Origin: Bacteroidaceae bacterium
Lineage (GTDB): Bacteria; Bacteroidota; Bacteroidia; Bacteroidales; Bacteroidaceae
DNA length: 54,489 nucleotides
Direction: 5' to 3'
NCBI GenBank assembly: GCA_017617805.1
Contig: JAFZVN010000063.1
Span: 1-54,489, forward strand
Shown here: piece by piece, positions 44,202 through 52,284 of the stretch
Layout: each line of letters begins with the position of its first letter
How positions within the stretch are numbered: position 1 is the first letter of the stretch
Translations under genes and position numbers: made by a program
Notes under the pieces: model-generated
Databases searched by the model: none
Told to the model about the DNA's origin: nothing
What the model saw: the letters and a program-made list of their open reading frames with translations, nothing else

Positions 44202-46880
44202 TCATCCTCTTCCAGAATTCTCAATCAAGTCTCTGATTTCATCGTTCAGTTCGTTCTCATTCATCAACTGTTCGATGGTCAGGTGCATCCTGTATCGCCA
44301 GTAGTGACGTGGGTTTGCTGGAATGTTGATGCGTTCAGCGTTGCCATCAGCCAATCTCACGTTTTCATTGATTGAGAGCCAATCCTGTAATGACAGCAAA
44401 GTCAATGCTGACGGACAGAACAGATGAGCCGACACAATCTCCTTACACAGCCATCCTGGAGCAGGGTGGGGTGCTGTGCCATCCTTATAGAGAGCGTTGT
44501 TGTAGAACTGTTGAGTCCGTTCTGTATCTTCATCCCACCACATACGAAGTGGAGCCATATCGTGTGTGGAGATGGTAGCCACTGAACGGTATGGGTTCTC
44601 CCACAGACGTCCAAACTGCAAGGCTGGTGATTTTGGCATGGTCTGAATCTCCAAAGAAAGCATCTTCAGGTTGTTCATCACCACAGGCACACAATCTGGC
44701 ACCATACCCAAATCTTCAGCACATACCAGCATGCGTGTACATTGTGTCAGGATAGGCAACTTCTTCATGGCCTCTTCTTGCCAGAACTGATTGTGGCGAC
44801 GATAGAAATAGTCGTTATACAACTTGTTGAAAGCATCCTTTTCATGCTGAGACAGCGATTCGTAAGCAAGGTCAAGCTGAGCAGAGATGCGAGGATGATA
44901 CACTTCCGGATACTTTCTGTCAGGCACGAACAACACGTTCGAGGCCAATGCATATAAACCATCACGCAGATTCTTGCTGTCCTCGTCAGTCTTTCCTGCA
45001 AAGGCTGCTTCAATCTTTCGCTGGCTTCCGTATTCATCCTTCAAATCATAGCGTCCATCCGTACGTGCTTTCAGATAGAGAGCCTTCACCAAGTCTGCCT
45101 TGTAGCCGAAGATGTGCTCCAGCGTCCCATCTGTGATGTATGGACGGGTCATCATTTCAGCGTTGAAGCGCAAGCCATAACTCTCTATTTCGTTCACGCT
45201 CATAGGCAGGGCAGGGGAGAACTGGCCTAAGAGTCCATGCACAGAATGCATCGGAATTTCCCAGATGCGGAAGAAGCCCAGCACGTGGTCGATTCTGTAG
45301 GCGTCGAAATACTCTTCCATCTTCTGGAAACGGCGAATCCACCATTGATAGCCATCCTTGGCCATCTCGTCCCAGTTGTATGTAGGGAATCCCCAGTTCT
45401 GACCATCTTTCGAGAAGTCATCTGGTGGAGCTCCTGCTTGTCCATTCAGATTGAACAGGTGAGGTTGTGCCCATGCTTCCACACTGTTTCTGGAGATGCC
45501 GATGGGGATGTCACCCTTGATGATGACTCCATTCTTTCTGGCTTCTTGACGCACAGCCAAGAGTTGCTTGTGCAGTTGGTATTGGATATAATAGTAGAAA
45601 GCTACTTCATTCGGATGCTCCTGAATGAGTCTCTCCACCTCACGGGCATGGTATTGGTTGTACTTTGGCCATTTTCCGAAGTCCGCAGTCTTGTATTCAT
45701 CACGCAAGTAGGAGAAAGCTGCATATGGAAGCAACCAGTCTTTGTTATCGTAGAAGAAGGTCTTGAAATCCTCTTGCTTCATCACTTCCTGACCCTCCTG
45801 ATCAAACGCCTTGTGCAGATAATCCATCTTCAGGGCAATCACCTGCTCATAATCAATCTCCTTCAGAGCATTCAATTGCTGCTGTTTCATCAGGAATTTC
45901 TCCATCGTCAACTTGTCTTTCAACTTCGGCAAGGCATTGATATCACAATACAACGGATGGAACGCATAGATGCTGATAGAGTTGTAGGGGTATGAATCCT
46001 GCCACTTGCCTGTCATCATCGTGTCGTTGATAGGCAGAATCTGAATGGCGTGCATTTTGGTCTTCACCACCCACTGAATCAAGGTCTTTAAGTCGCCGAA
46101 GTCACCCACGCCATAACTCTTGGCCGTACGGAGAGAGAATACAGGAATCACCACACCTGCCACCTTCCAGCAGTCCCCATTCAAGGCAGGCAGGTCATCT
46201 GTCTTCACCCACATCTGCTTGGGTTGCAGACGAGGACAGCGCAATCTGCGGTTCGGTCCTTCTTCCCAGCGCAGGATATGGTTCTCCGCATCCACCACCA
46301 CATATTTATATTCTACTTCATCAAACAGCATGTCAGCATCAATGTTCACCGCCCATTCTTGCAGGTTCATGAGTTCCATCTGCTTGGGTCGCTGCCATTC
46401 ACCCAACTGAGGAGTGTTGCCACACAATGCCAGCCACTCACCTTTTCTCAGACGGGGTTCCACCACACGCAGTTGCAGGGTAGAGGAATATAATGTATTG
46501 GTAGCTATATGACCATTGGACACAGCACCCATACATTCTGTGTAGGCCAACGAGAACAAAGGCAGGTCTTCTGGGATGGGACGCCATTTGTCGCTCATGA
46601 TATATTGGTTGGTGATGCCGTCGAAAGTCACCTTGTGAGGTGCCACATCCCATTCCGTCCACACGAGCTGGTCATCACGATACATGGCATATTTATACTC
46701 GATGCCTTCCGTGCCAGTGTTTTGGAACGTGACTTCACCTTCCCACAGTTTACCGTCGTATGTGTCCAGACGGTATTCCTTCATGGGTCTTTTCCGACCA
46801 CCTTTCTCCACCTTGCAGAGTTGTACACGCAAGTCTTCACCCCATTGGGTATTGTATTCGATGCTAAAACGTACTTTCAT
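44202..46880 (-). CDS. malQ: 4-alpha-glucanotransferase (amylomaltase, DPE2-like)
   Basis: Transfers glucan chains between maltooligosaccharides (GH77). The 892-residue protein has two starch-binding CBM20 modules (about residues 1-105, MKVRFSIEYNTQWGEDLRV; and about 125-230, GEWLALCGNTPQLGEW), then the GH77 barrel with TAKSYGVGDFGDL, KGDIPIGISRNSVEAW, the nucleophile region YRIDHVLGFFRIWEIP and the acid/base AEDLGMVPD, plus STHDMAPLRMWW near the end. The insertion and two CBM20 modules match the plant DPE2/Bacteroidota type, much larger than E. coli MalQ. The gene stands alone with a promoter element 36 nt before the ATG. Confidence 0.95.
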   Translation of the reverse strand: MKVRFSIEYNTQWGEDLRVQLCKVEKGGRKRPMKEYRLDTYDGKLWEGEVTFQNTGTEGIEYKYAMYRDDQLVWTEWDVAPHKVTFDGITNQYIMSDKWRPIPEDLPLFSLAYTECMGAVSNGHIATNTLYSSTLQLRVVEPRLRKGEWLALCGNTPQLGEWQRPKQMELMNLQEWAVNIDADMLFDEVEYKYVVVDAENHILRWEEGPNRRLRCPRLQPKQMWVKTDDLPALNGDCWKVAGVVIPVFSLRTAKSYGVGDFGDLKTLIQWVVKTKMHAIQILPINDTMMTGKWQDSYPYNSISIYAFHPLYCDINALPKLKDKLTMEKFLMKQQQLNALKEIDYEQVIALKMDYLHKAFDQEGQEVMKQEDFKTFFYDNKDWLLPYAAFSYLRDEYKTADFGKWPKYNQYHAREVERLIQEHPNEVAFYYYIQYQLHKQLLAVRQEARKNGVIIKGDIPIGISRNSVEAWAQPHLFNLNGQAGAPPDDFSKDGQNWGFPTYNWDEMAKDGYQWWIRRFQKMEEYFDAYRIDHVLGFFRIWEIPMHSVHGLLGQFSPALPMSVNEIESYGLRFNAEMMTRPYITDGTLEHIFGYKADLVKALYLKARTDGRYDLKDEYGSQRKIEAAFAGKTDEDSKNLRDGLYALASNVLFVPDRKYPEVYHPRISAQLDLAYESLSQHEKDAFNKLYNDYFYRRHNQFWQEEAMKKLPILTQCTRMLVCAEDLGMVPDCVPVVMNNLKMLSLEIQTMPKSPALQFGRLWENPYRSVATISTHDMAPLRMWWDEDTERTQQFYNNALYKDGTAPHPAPGWLCKEIVSAHLFCPSALTLLSLQDWLSINENVRLADGNAERINIPANPRHYWRYRMHLTIEQLMNENELNDEIRDLIENSGRG

Positions 46881-46915
46881 TTTCTTGGTTTATTTTAGGT
46901 TTGTAATATCTTTTG

Positions 46916-46923
46916 CAAAGGTA
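46916..46923 (-). promoter_or_regulatory. Promoter -7 element of malQ
   Basis: Minus strand TACCTTTG, a consensus match; the -33 is weak (TTTC about 20 nt upstream). Confidence 0.6.
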
Positions 46924-46964
46924 ATGATTAAAAATTGAAATCATCATCTTTTTTAGACAAAATA

Positions 46965-46996
46965 TTTGATTGTTTGACAAATAAAATGTAATTTTG
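46965..46996 (+). promoter_or_regulatory. Promoter of the secreted hypothetical protein gene
   Basis: TTTG at 46965-46968, 20-nt spacer, TAATTTTG at 46989-46996. Divergent from the malQ promoter. Confidence 0.75.
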
Positions 46997-47070
46997 CACA
47001 TTAATTCAGGAATATGACAATGGTTTATTCCATATTGAACATATTATTAACCCATAAAACTAACGATACA

Positions 47071-47964
47071 ATGAAAGATTCGATGAACAAAACAAGGTTC
47101 TTCATGATGCTTGCAGCAGTCCTTTGCTGCACTCTCTCCATTAGGGCTCAAGAGGTCAGAAACCAGGTGTACAAGATTACGTTGGGCAACGTGCAGTATG
47201 CTCACCACAACGAGAAGATGACGGCAGGTGAAGCCATCGGCCAAGTGCTGGCTGGTGTCTTGACGGGTCAGACATCATTGCAAGCAACCGAGTATGAGGA
47301 GGATGCAAAGAATGCCATCATCAAGGGACTCTCCCATGCCTACCGCTTCAGATTCAACGATGGTTTGCCACAGATAGGTGAGACGGAGCAGGAAGGCAAT
47401 CTTGTGGTCGATGCTGTCATCACCAACATCCAGTCGAAGTCGAGCACTCGCACATGGAAGGATAGAGATGGCAAGACACAGATGTCCACCACCTACACAG
47501 GCATAGCAGAGGCGATGCTCAATGTGAAAGATGCAAGAACAGGCGAAGTGATTGCCAACCCCACCATGGGTGGATGGGGCTCAGGCAGTTCCAGCTTCTC
47601 CACATCCGACCAAGCCATCAAGGATGCCCTGGGTCGTCTTTCCAATCGCATCACCGTCTGGCTCAACAAGTATCGTCCGCTTCATGCCAACATCATCGAA
47701 GGTAACTCGTTTAAAAAAGACAAGCAGAAAGAGGTCTATATCGACTTGGGAACCGACGAAGGAGCCTATGTGGGGCTTTACATGGGAGTCTATATCACGA
47801 AGATTGTAGCGGGTCGTGAGGCCAACCAGCAAATTGGCAAGTTGAGAATTACAGCTGTTGAGGGTAAGGACATCAGTCTCTGCAAAGTGGTGAATGGTGG
47901 TAAAGACATCAAACAAGCCATCGATTCCGGCCAGCAGCTGAAGGTGTTAACCATCGACAACTGA
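47071..47964 (+). CDS. Secreted hypothetical protein
   Basis: A 297-residue exported protein of unknown function. The start is taken at 47071 (MKDSMNKTRFFMML); the signal peptide (NKTRFFMMLAAVLCCTLSIRAQ) is equally consistent with the ATG at 47083, and an upstream ATG at 47014 is less likely. The mature part has a region (about residues 90-200) with GNLVVDAVITNIQSKSS and AMLNVKDARTGEVI, similar in style to CsgG/curli-type or FlgT-like proteins, then a C-terminal domain with EVYIDLGTDEGAYVGLYMGVY and KLRITAVEGKDISLCKVVNGG that looks like a FlgT C-terminal/SH3-like domain. These parallels are by eye only. Confidence 0.7.
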   Translation: MKDSMNKTRFFMMLAAVLCCTLSIRAQEVRNQVYKITLGNVQYAHHNEKMTAGEAIGQVLAGVLTGQTSLQATEYEEDAKNAIIKGLSHAYRFRFNDGLPQIGETEQEGNLVVDAVITNIQSKSSTRTWKDRDGKTQMSTTYTGIAEAMLNVKDARTGEVIANPTMGGWGSGSSSFSTSDQAIKDALGRLSNRITVWLNKYRPLHANIIEGNSFKKDKQKEVYIDLGTDEGAYVGLYMGVYITKIVAGREANQQIGKLRITAVEGKDISLCKVVNGGKDIKQAIDSGQQLKVLTIDN

Positions 47965-48020
47965 TTGCCTATGGAGTAAGAAAGATGGAGACGATGAAGG
48001 AGACTTTACTCTGATTTCTT

Positions 48021-48051
48021 TTTGATGTTTCTATCGAAAGATTTACCTTTG
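48021..48051 (+). promoter_or_regulatory. Promoter of the GH127 gene
   Basis: TTTG at 48021-48024, a 19-nt spacer, TACCTTTG at 48044-48051; 25 nt before the ATG at 48076. It shows that the start is 48076 and not the upstream in-frame ATG. Confidence 0.8.
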
Positions 48052-48075
48052 CAACCAATTCACAAAGAACAACCC

Positions 48076-50559
48076 ATGAAGATCAGATTTTCATTATTGC
48101 AAGTTGTGCTGGCTGCGGCTTATTTCTGTTGCACTCCAGTCAACGTAGAGGCACAAAACAGTAGTAAGTTTGCGGCAGGCAAGGTTAGCGATATCCATCC
48201 GCAGGGATGGCTGCAAACCATGATGCAGCGCCAGCACGACGGACTGACGGGACACCCCGAGGCATTGTCATACCCCTATAATTCATGTCTGTGGGCAGGC
48301 GAGATATCGCGTGCCGACGAGAGCTATGGCGACAACTGGTGGCGCTACGAGCAGACGGCGTACTATACTGACGGACTGTTGAGGCTGGGCTACGAGCTGA
48401 GCGCTCAGGAGATGGTAGACAAAGCCATGGAGGGCATTGAATACACGCTGGAACATCCTACCGAGAAAGGCATGCTGGGCAACTCCACACTGGAGGGCAT
48501 CACATGGCCCATGTCGGTGTTCTTCCGCGTGCTGCAGGCCAAATACGAGCACGACGGCGACGAGCGCATTCCCAAGGCTTTGGAGACACACTATCTGAAC
48601 TTCACCCCCGAACAACTGGCCTGCGGCATCGTGGGTGGCCGCAACATCATGTCCATCGAGGGCATTCTATGGACATACGGCAAGACGGGCAACACGAAAC
48701 TCTTGCAATTGGCTGAGGATGCTTGGGCCATTCAGGACAAATTTGCTGTCGATGAGACAGCCATTCTGAGTCCTGAGCCGTTCTACATGCATAGCGTGAC
48801 GTTCTGCGAGATGCTGAAACTACCCCTGCTGCTTTATGCCTACACGGGCAAGCAACGCTATCTGGACTTGGCCATGACTGCTGTCCGCAAGGTGGAGCGC
48901 GAGTCGATGCTGCCCGACGGTGTGCCGTCGAGTGCCGAGTTCCTGTTGGGCGACGATATCGACATCAGCCACGAGACCTGCGACATCGTGGACTTCACCT
49001 GGACGCTGAGCCATTATCTGGCCGTGACGGGTCAAGCTGAGTGGGCTGACAAGATCGAGCGGGCTATCTACAATGCCGGCATGGGTGCCATCACCAAGGA
49101 CTTCCGTTCGCTGCAGTACTTCTCGTCAGTCAATCAGTTCATCGCCACGGGTACGTCCAACCATAACATCTACAAGCACGGCTCTACGTGGATGGCCTAT
49201 CGCCCCACGCACGAGACGGAGTGCTGCTCGGGCAACGTGAACCGCATGCTGCCCAACTTCGTCAGCCGTATGTGGATGACTGACAGTGAGGGCGGTGCTG
49301 TGGCAGCCATCTACGGCCCAAGCCAGGCGACATTCCCCACGGCCGAGGGCGATATAACCATCAGCTGTGCTACAAGTTATCCTTTTGGATCAATGTTGGC
49401 TTTCTCTGTCCGCGGAGCTGAAGATGCCAGCATCCCCCTGACGCTGCGTATCCCCACGTGGTGCAGTAATGCGTCCCTCTCTGTCAATGGCTCTCCCGTT
49501 GATCAGCTTCTATCGGCTGGAACCTTTGTGAGCCTGCCTGAGAAGGTCAAGAACGGCGATATCATCATGCTCATTCTGCCCATGGAGGTAGAAAAGCATA
49601 CCCTCGAAGGTCAGGGAGTCTATTTCCAGCGCGGTCCCCTGCTCTACTCCTACCCCATTCCGCAGCAGAAGGTCGAGGACACCACGGAATATGAATGCAT
49701 GCACGGCAAGATGCCCGAGAACCCCGACTTCAAATGCTGGAACATCACGCCGACGGGCGACTTCAACTACGCCTATGCCGACGATGGCCAGCCCCTGGCG
49801 TGGGAGACAGTATACTATGATGATATTCCTTTCCCCTACGACCTGGAAACCGTTACTTCCAAGATCCGCATCCCCGTGAAGCAGATAGCGTGGGATCTCG
49901 TGGACAACCGCTATACACCCCCGCTGCCCGAACAGGGATGCCTGACGTTGCTGAGTGACGCGACACAATACATCGACCTCGTACCCTACGGCTGCACAGA
50001 GTTGCGACTCACTGTGTTCCCCGATGCCGATGCCCAGCCGCTGCCCGCCCCTGCTGAGCCCGACTACACCTGTCCGGCTGATGCCCCCGACTGCGTGGTA
50101 GTGGTTGACGATGCTGACTATGTATATTTCGAAGAGCCTCGCTTCTGCTGGGACGAACCGATATATTGTAAGGTTCGCAGGGCTGGTGACACCACTACCG
50201 ACTTGCATAGTCCCCTGGGCGGTGACCTCTGCGAGATGGTGGGCACCACCGCCAATGGCCGTAAGATATGGCGCTGGAAAGGCACATCGACTGCCGTGCA
50301 GCCCATCGTGGAACTCATCTTCACCAACCACGACCTGCTGACCGATATCCAGCCGTTCGCCAATGGCGGCTATTACCGCTACGACCGACTCATCTACAAG
50401 GCCGGTCAGACCGTTCCGACCTCCATTGCCCGTCTCGAAACCAACAGCCCATATCGTGCTGATGGCGGCTGGTACACCCTCAGCGGCATGAAGCTGCGGG
50501 GCGAGCCGACCCAGAAGGGCATGTATATCAATAACGGAAAAATAGTGGTGGTGAAATAA
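48076..50559 (+). CDS. GH127 beta-L-arabinofuranosidase-like glycoside hydrolase, secreted
   Basis: Removes beta-L-arabinofuranosyl units from plant glycans (by family). The 827-residue protein has a signal peptide (MKIRFSLLQVVLAAAYFCC... VEAQ), an (alpha/alpha)6 barrel (about residues 30-430) with the zinc/catalytic residues of GH127: E and C in HETCDIVDFTW (about residue 300) and the Cys pair in HETECCSGNVNRML (about 380). Beta-sandwich domains follow. The last 30 residues (WYTLSGMKLRGEPTQKGMY, then a valine-rich end) are the tail seen on many secreted Prevotella enzymes, perhaps a sorting signal. GC-rich third positions contrast with its neighbours, which suggests acquisition. Confidence 0.88.
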   Translation: MKIRFSLLQVVLAAAYFCCTPVNVEAQNSSKFAAGKVSDIHPQGWLQTMMQRQHDGLTGHPEALSYPYNSCLWAGEISRADESYGDNWWRYEQTAYYTDGLLRLGYELSAQEMVDKAMEGIEYTLEHPTEKGMLGNSTLEGITWPMSVFFRVLQAKYEHDGDERIPKALETHYLNFTPEQLACGIVGGRNIMSIEGILWTYGKTGNTKLLQLAEDAWAIQDKFAVDETAILSPEPFYMHSVTFCEMLKLPLLLYAYTGKQRYLDLAMTAVRKVERESMLPDGVPSSAEFLLGDDIDISHETCDIVDFTWTLSHYLAVTGQAEWADKIERAIYNAGMGAITKDFRSLQYFSSVNQFIATGTSNHNIYKHGSTWMAYRPTHETECCSGNVNRMLPNFVSRMWMTDSEGGAVAAIYGPSQATFPTAEGDITISCATSYPFGSMLAFSVRGAEDASIPLTLRIPTWCSNASLSVNGSPVDQLLSAGTFVSLPEKVKNGDIIMLILPMEVEKHTLEGQGVYFQRGPLLYSYPIPQQKVEDTTEYECMHGKMPENPDFKCWNITPTGDFNYAYADDGQPLAWETVYYDDIPFPYDLETVTSKIRIPVKQIAWDLVDNRYTPPLPEQGCLTLLSDATQYIDLVPYGCTELRLTVFPDADAQPLPAPAEPDYTCPADAPDCVVVVDDADYVYFEEPRFCWDEPIYCKVRRAGDTTTDLHSPLGGDLCEMVGTTANGRKIWRWKGTSTAVQPIVELIFTNHDLLTDIQPFANGGYYRYDRLIYKAGQTVPTSIARLETNSPYRADGGWYTLSGMKLRGEPTQKGMYINNGKIVVVK

Positions 50560-50603
50560 AACAAGCCCGCTTCGCGAGCGATGAAACAGAAAGAAGATAA
50601 AGA

Positions 50604-50632
50604 AAGAGCCTGTGCGAAAAGCACGGGCTCTT
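50604..50632. terminator. Terminator hairpin between convergent GH127 and PLD remnant
   Basis: Stem AAGAGCC-GTGC/GCAC-GGCTCTT with a GAAAA loop. A T-rich run (TTTCTTT) follows on the minus strand and a short T run on the plus strand, so it probably serves both directions. Confidence 0.7.
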
Positions 50633-50667
50633 GTGGTAGATGATGATAGAAAAAAATGAATGCAATG

Positions 50668-50752
50668 CAATATTGCAATAAGCGAATGCAGAGCGATGCT
50701 TGCATTGGCTTTGCTGAGCGTTGGCAATTTCGACGTAGTCAATATTGCAATA
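50668..50752. repeat. Pair of 13-bp direct repeats CAATATTGCAATA
   Basis: Copies at 50668-50680 and 50740-50752, each containing the near-palindrome GCAATATTGC or CAATATTG. They flank 59 bp of non-coding DNA just 3' of the defence-like cassette. The region 50560-50755 otherwise holds only the terminator. Confidence 0.6.
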
Positions 50753-50755
50753 TAA

Positions 50756-51063
50756 CTAATACTCTACGCATTTATTTGCCAAATGGCAGCCATAGCAATA
50801 ATCCCCATTCATAATCTTAGAGAAAAGGGTATTTAGTTGAGAGATAAAGTGATGGTTCTCAAAGTTCCCTGGGGAAATAACACCCTGTGCCAGACCAGCT
50901 GGCGTGACATTGGCCGATCCAACATAAGCTACCTTGTTATCGACAATCACAACCTTCGAATGCAAGGCAGCACACCCGTTTTAGCAAGATTCAAAATCTC
51001 ACTTGTCGCGCGTCCTGTTAGCTCTACCACTTCTGTAGTGTTGATGTATTTCTTGATTGCCAT
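50756..51063 (-). pseudogene. Remnant of an HTH-PLD nuclease gene with internal deletion
   Basis: Two broken parts. The 5' part (50947-51063, ATG at 51061-51063) encodes 38 residues with MAIKKYINTTEVVELTGRAT, typical of an excisionase-like helix-turn-helix, and stops after VLPCIRRL. The 3' part (50756 to about 50965) is in another frame and encodes the C-terminal phospholipase D-type motif HSKVVIVDNKVAYVGSANVT (H-x-K-x4-D, then GSAN) and the end of the protein. The parts meet at TTGCATTCG, so most of the gene, including any first HKD motif, was lost and the frame broken. A stop-free TTG start for the PLD fragment exists but is unlikely to be used. It lies 31 nt after the GIY-YIG gene, in the same direction. 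Confidence 0.75.
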
Positions 51064-51094
51064 AGGTTATTCTTTATTCCATTGGTTTTATCAT

Positions 51095-52012
51095 CTACTC
51101 GGGAGAGTTTTTAACCCTCTCCAAGCATTCCAAATGTGGATTATAGGTGTAGTTGATGATGGTACCATCCATGATTTTTCTGATGATGGCATCCACCACG
51201 CTTAGTGGTACAATAAACCATTCCTTGGGTTCGTGACTGAAGCCGTTATCATCCACCACCGTTACATGGAACTGAACCGATTTCAGTATCTGATGCACCA
51301 AGTCCTCAAACTTCTGAGAATTGAGATTCACCACTTTATAGGTGGCCACAATCTTGACAGGAGCCATCAGGTAAGTAGGCTCGTGTTCAGCATTGGCTAT
51401 TCGCTCTTCCACCGAGTTGGTGGTAAAGCCAATCTTGTATAAGTTTTTCTGTCTGCTGATTGTGGCATCATGTGAAAGTGATTGCAAGACATATACATAC
51501 CCCGTCACCTTATCTTCTTCTGTGACATCATGTTGTTTGAAGAACTTGCTTTCTATTTCCTCTTCCGTTTCTGTCACTACATAACCATCAGCCATCACAT
51601 TTTTGCGAAGTGTTTGTAGTAGGATGTCTGATTCAGTTCCATTCTCATAAATGCACCGAGTCCTGCCATCCATTTTTCTTAAGTTGGGCATCCATCGCAA
51701 TTGCTCCATACTTTCAAGCATCAACATCTGTCCACTAACGATAAAGAAGTTCCCGACCTCAATGTTCGCCGTTTTCGACAATCGGGCAAGACTCCTTCTT
51801 CCATTCTTCAAATCCTGATGTACCTGCACGAACAAGTCTCTATATAGCTCAAAGTCCTCACACAGTTTCCTTTGTGCCACATAGTCAGCCTTATTCCTTG
51901 CTTCCATCACTTTTTTCATGTCGGCAGGAATGTCAAAAAGCTTTGCCTGTTGCTCAGAGATGTCCAGCAGCGGGTCATCCCATATCTCTTCCAGTTCTTT
52001 GTCGATGTCCAT
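51095..52012 (-). CDS. GIY-YIG (T5orf172) nuclease-family protein
   Basis: A 305-residue protein with a T5orf172-type GIY-YIG domain at about residues 165-245: GYVYVLQSLS (GIY-equivalent) and LYKIGFTTNSVEERI (YIG-equivalent with the Arg), then an alpha/beta region ending in FEDLVHQIL. N-terminal to this are EEIWDDPLLD (about residues 7-16), a helical part with QRKLCEDFELYRDLFVQVHQ and GNFFIVSGQMLMLESM, which match the N-terminal half of YeeC-like proteins. It follows a 75-residue gene by 4 nt whose product carries a similar motif and the expected preceding segment, so the original protein seems split in two. Probably a nuclease component of a defence cassette. Confidence 0.82.
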   Translation of the reverse strand: MDIDKELEEIWDDPLLDISEQQAKLFDIPADMKKVMEARNKADYVAQRKLCEDFELYRDLFVQVHQDLKNGRRSLARLSKTANIEVGNFFIVSGQMLMLESMEQLRWMPNLRKMDGRTRCIYENGTESDILLQTLRKNVMADGYVVTETEEEIESKFFKQHDVTEEDKVTGYVYVLQSLSHDATISRQKNLYKIGFTTNSVEERIANAEHEPTYLMAPVKIVATYKVVNLNSQKFEDLVHQILKSVQFHVTVVDDNGFSHEPKEWFIVPLSVVDAIIRKIMDGTIINYTYNPHLECLERVKNSPE

Positions 52013-52016
52013 GTTT

Positions 52017-52244
52017 TTACAATAGATTCTTTCTTCGTAATCCTTGCATGGCAGCCCACATCATCCGCTCCTTCAAGTCGCCCTCATTTCGTGGCTCTCT
52101 ACCATGCTGTTCCATCCAATTATTCAATTCTGCCAGCTTCGATGCCATGCGGTCATCAGCAGTTGGTGCTGCCACCTTCGGACGTACCTCATCTAATAGA
52201 GGATCGTCGAAGATTTCCAATAATACTTGGGGCCATTCCATCAT
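52017..52244 (-). CDS. Small protein, N-terminal half of a split YeeC-like protein
   Basis: A 75-residue protein. It begins MMEWPQVLLEIFDDPLLDEV, with EIFDDPLLD matching EIWDDPLLD at the start of the next gene, and ends with LNNWMEQHGREPRNEGDLKE and MMWAAMQGLRRKNLL. The EHGREP and arginine-rich GLR patterns are what I recall preceding the helical core in full-length T5orf172 proteins. The stop TAA lies 4 nt before the next ATG and in another frame, so either the two genes are naturally separate subunits or an ancestral gene was split by a small change. Sits between the helicase and the GIY-YIG gene in the same operon. Confidence 0.6.
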   Translation of the reverse strand: MMEWPQVLLEIFDDPLLDEVRPKVAAPTADDRMASKLAELNNWMEQHGREPRNEGDLKERMMWAAMQGLRRKNLL

Positions 52245-52250
52245 CTTCGT

Positions 52251-52284
52251 TTTTAAACTTTCAACCTTAAACTCTAAACTTTAT
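52251..52284. repeat. Loose copy of the TTAAACTCTAAACTTT-type repeat
   Basis: TTAAACTTTCAACCTTAAAC and CTCTAAACTTT in the 29-nt gap between the helicase stop and the small gene, resembling the repeats at 23422 and 28435. Part of it lies in the end of the helicase gene. Confidence 0.4.
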
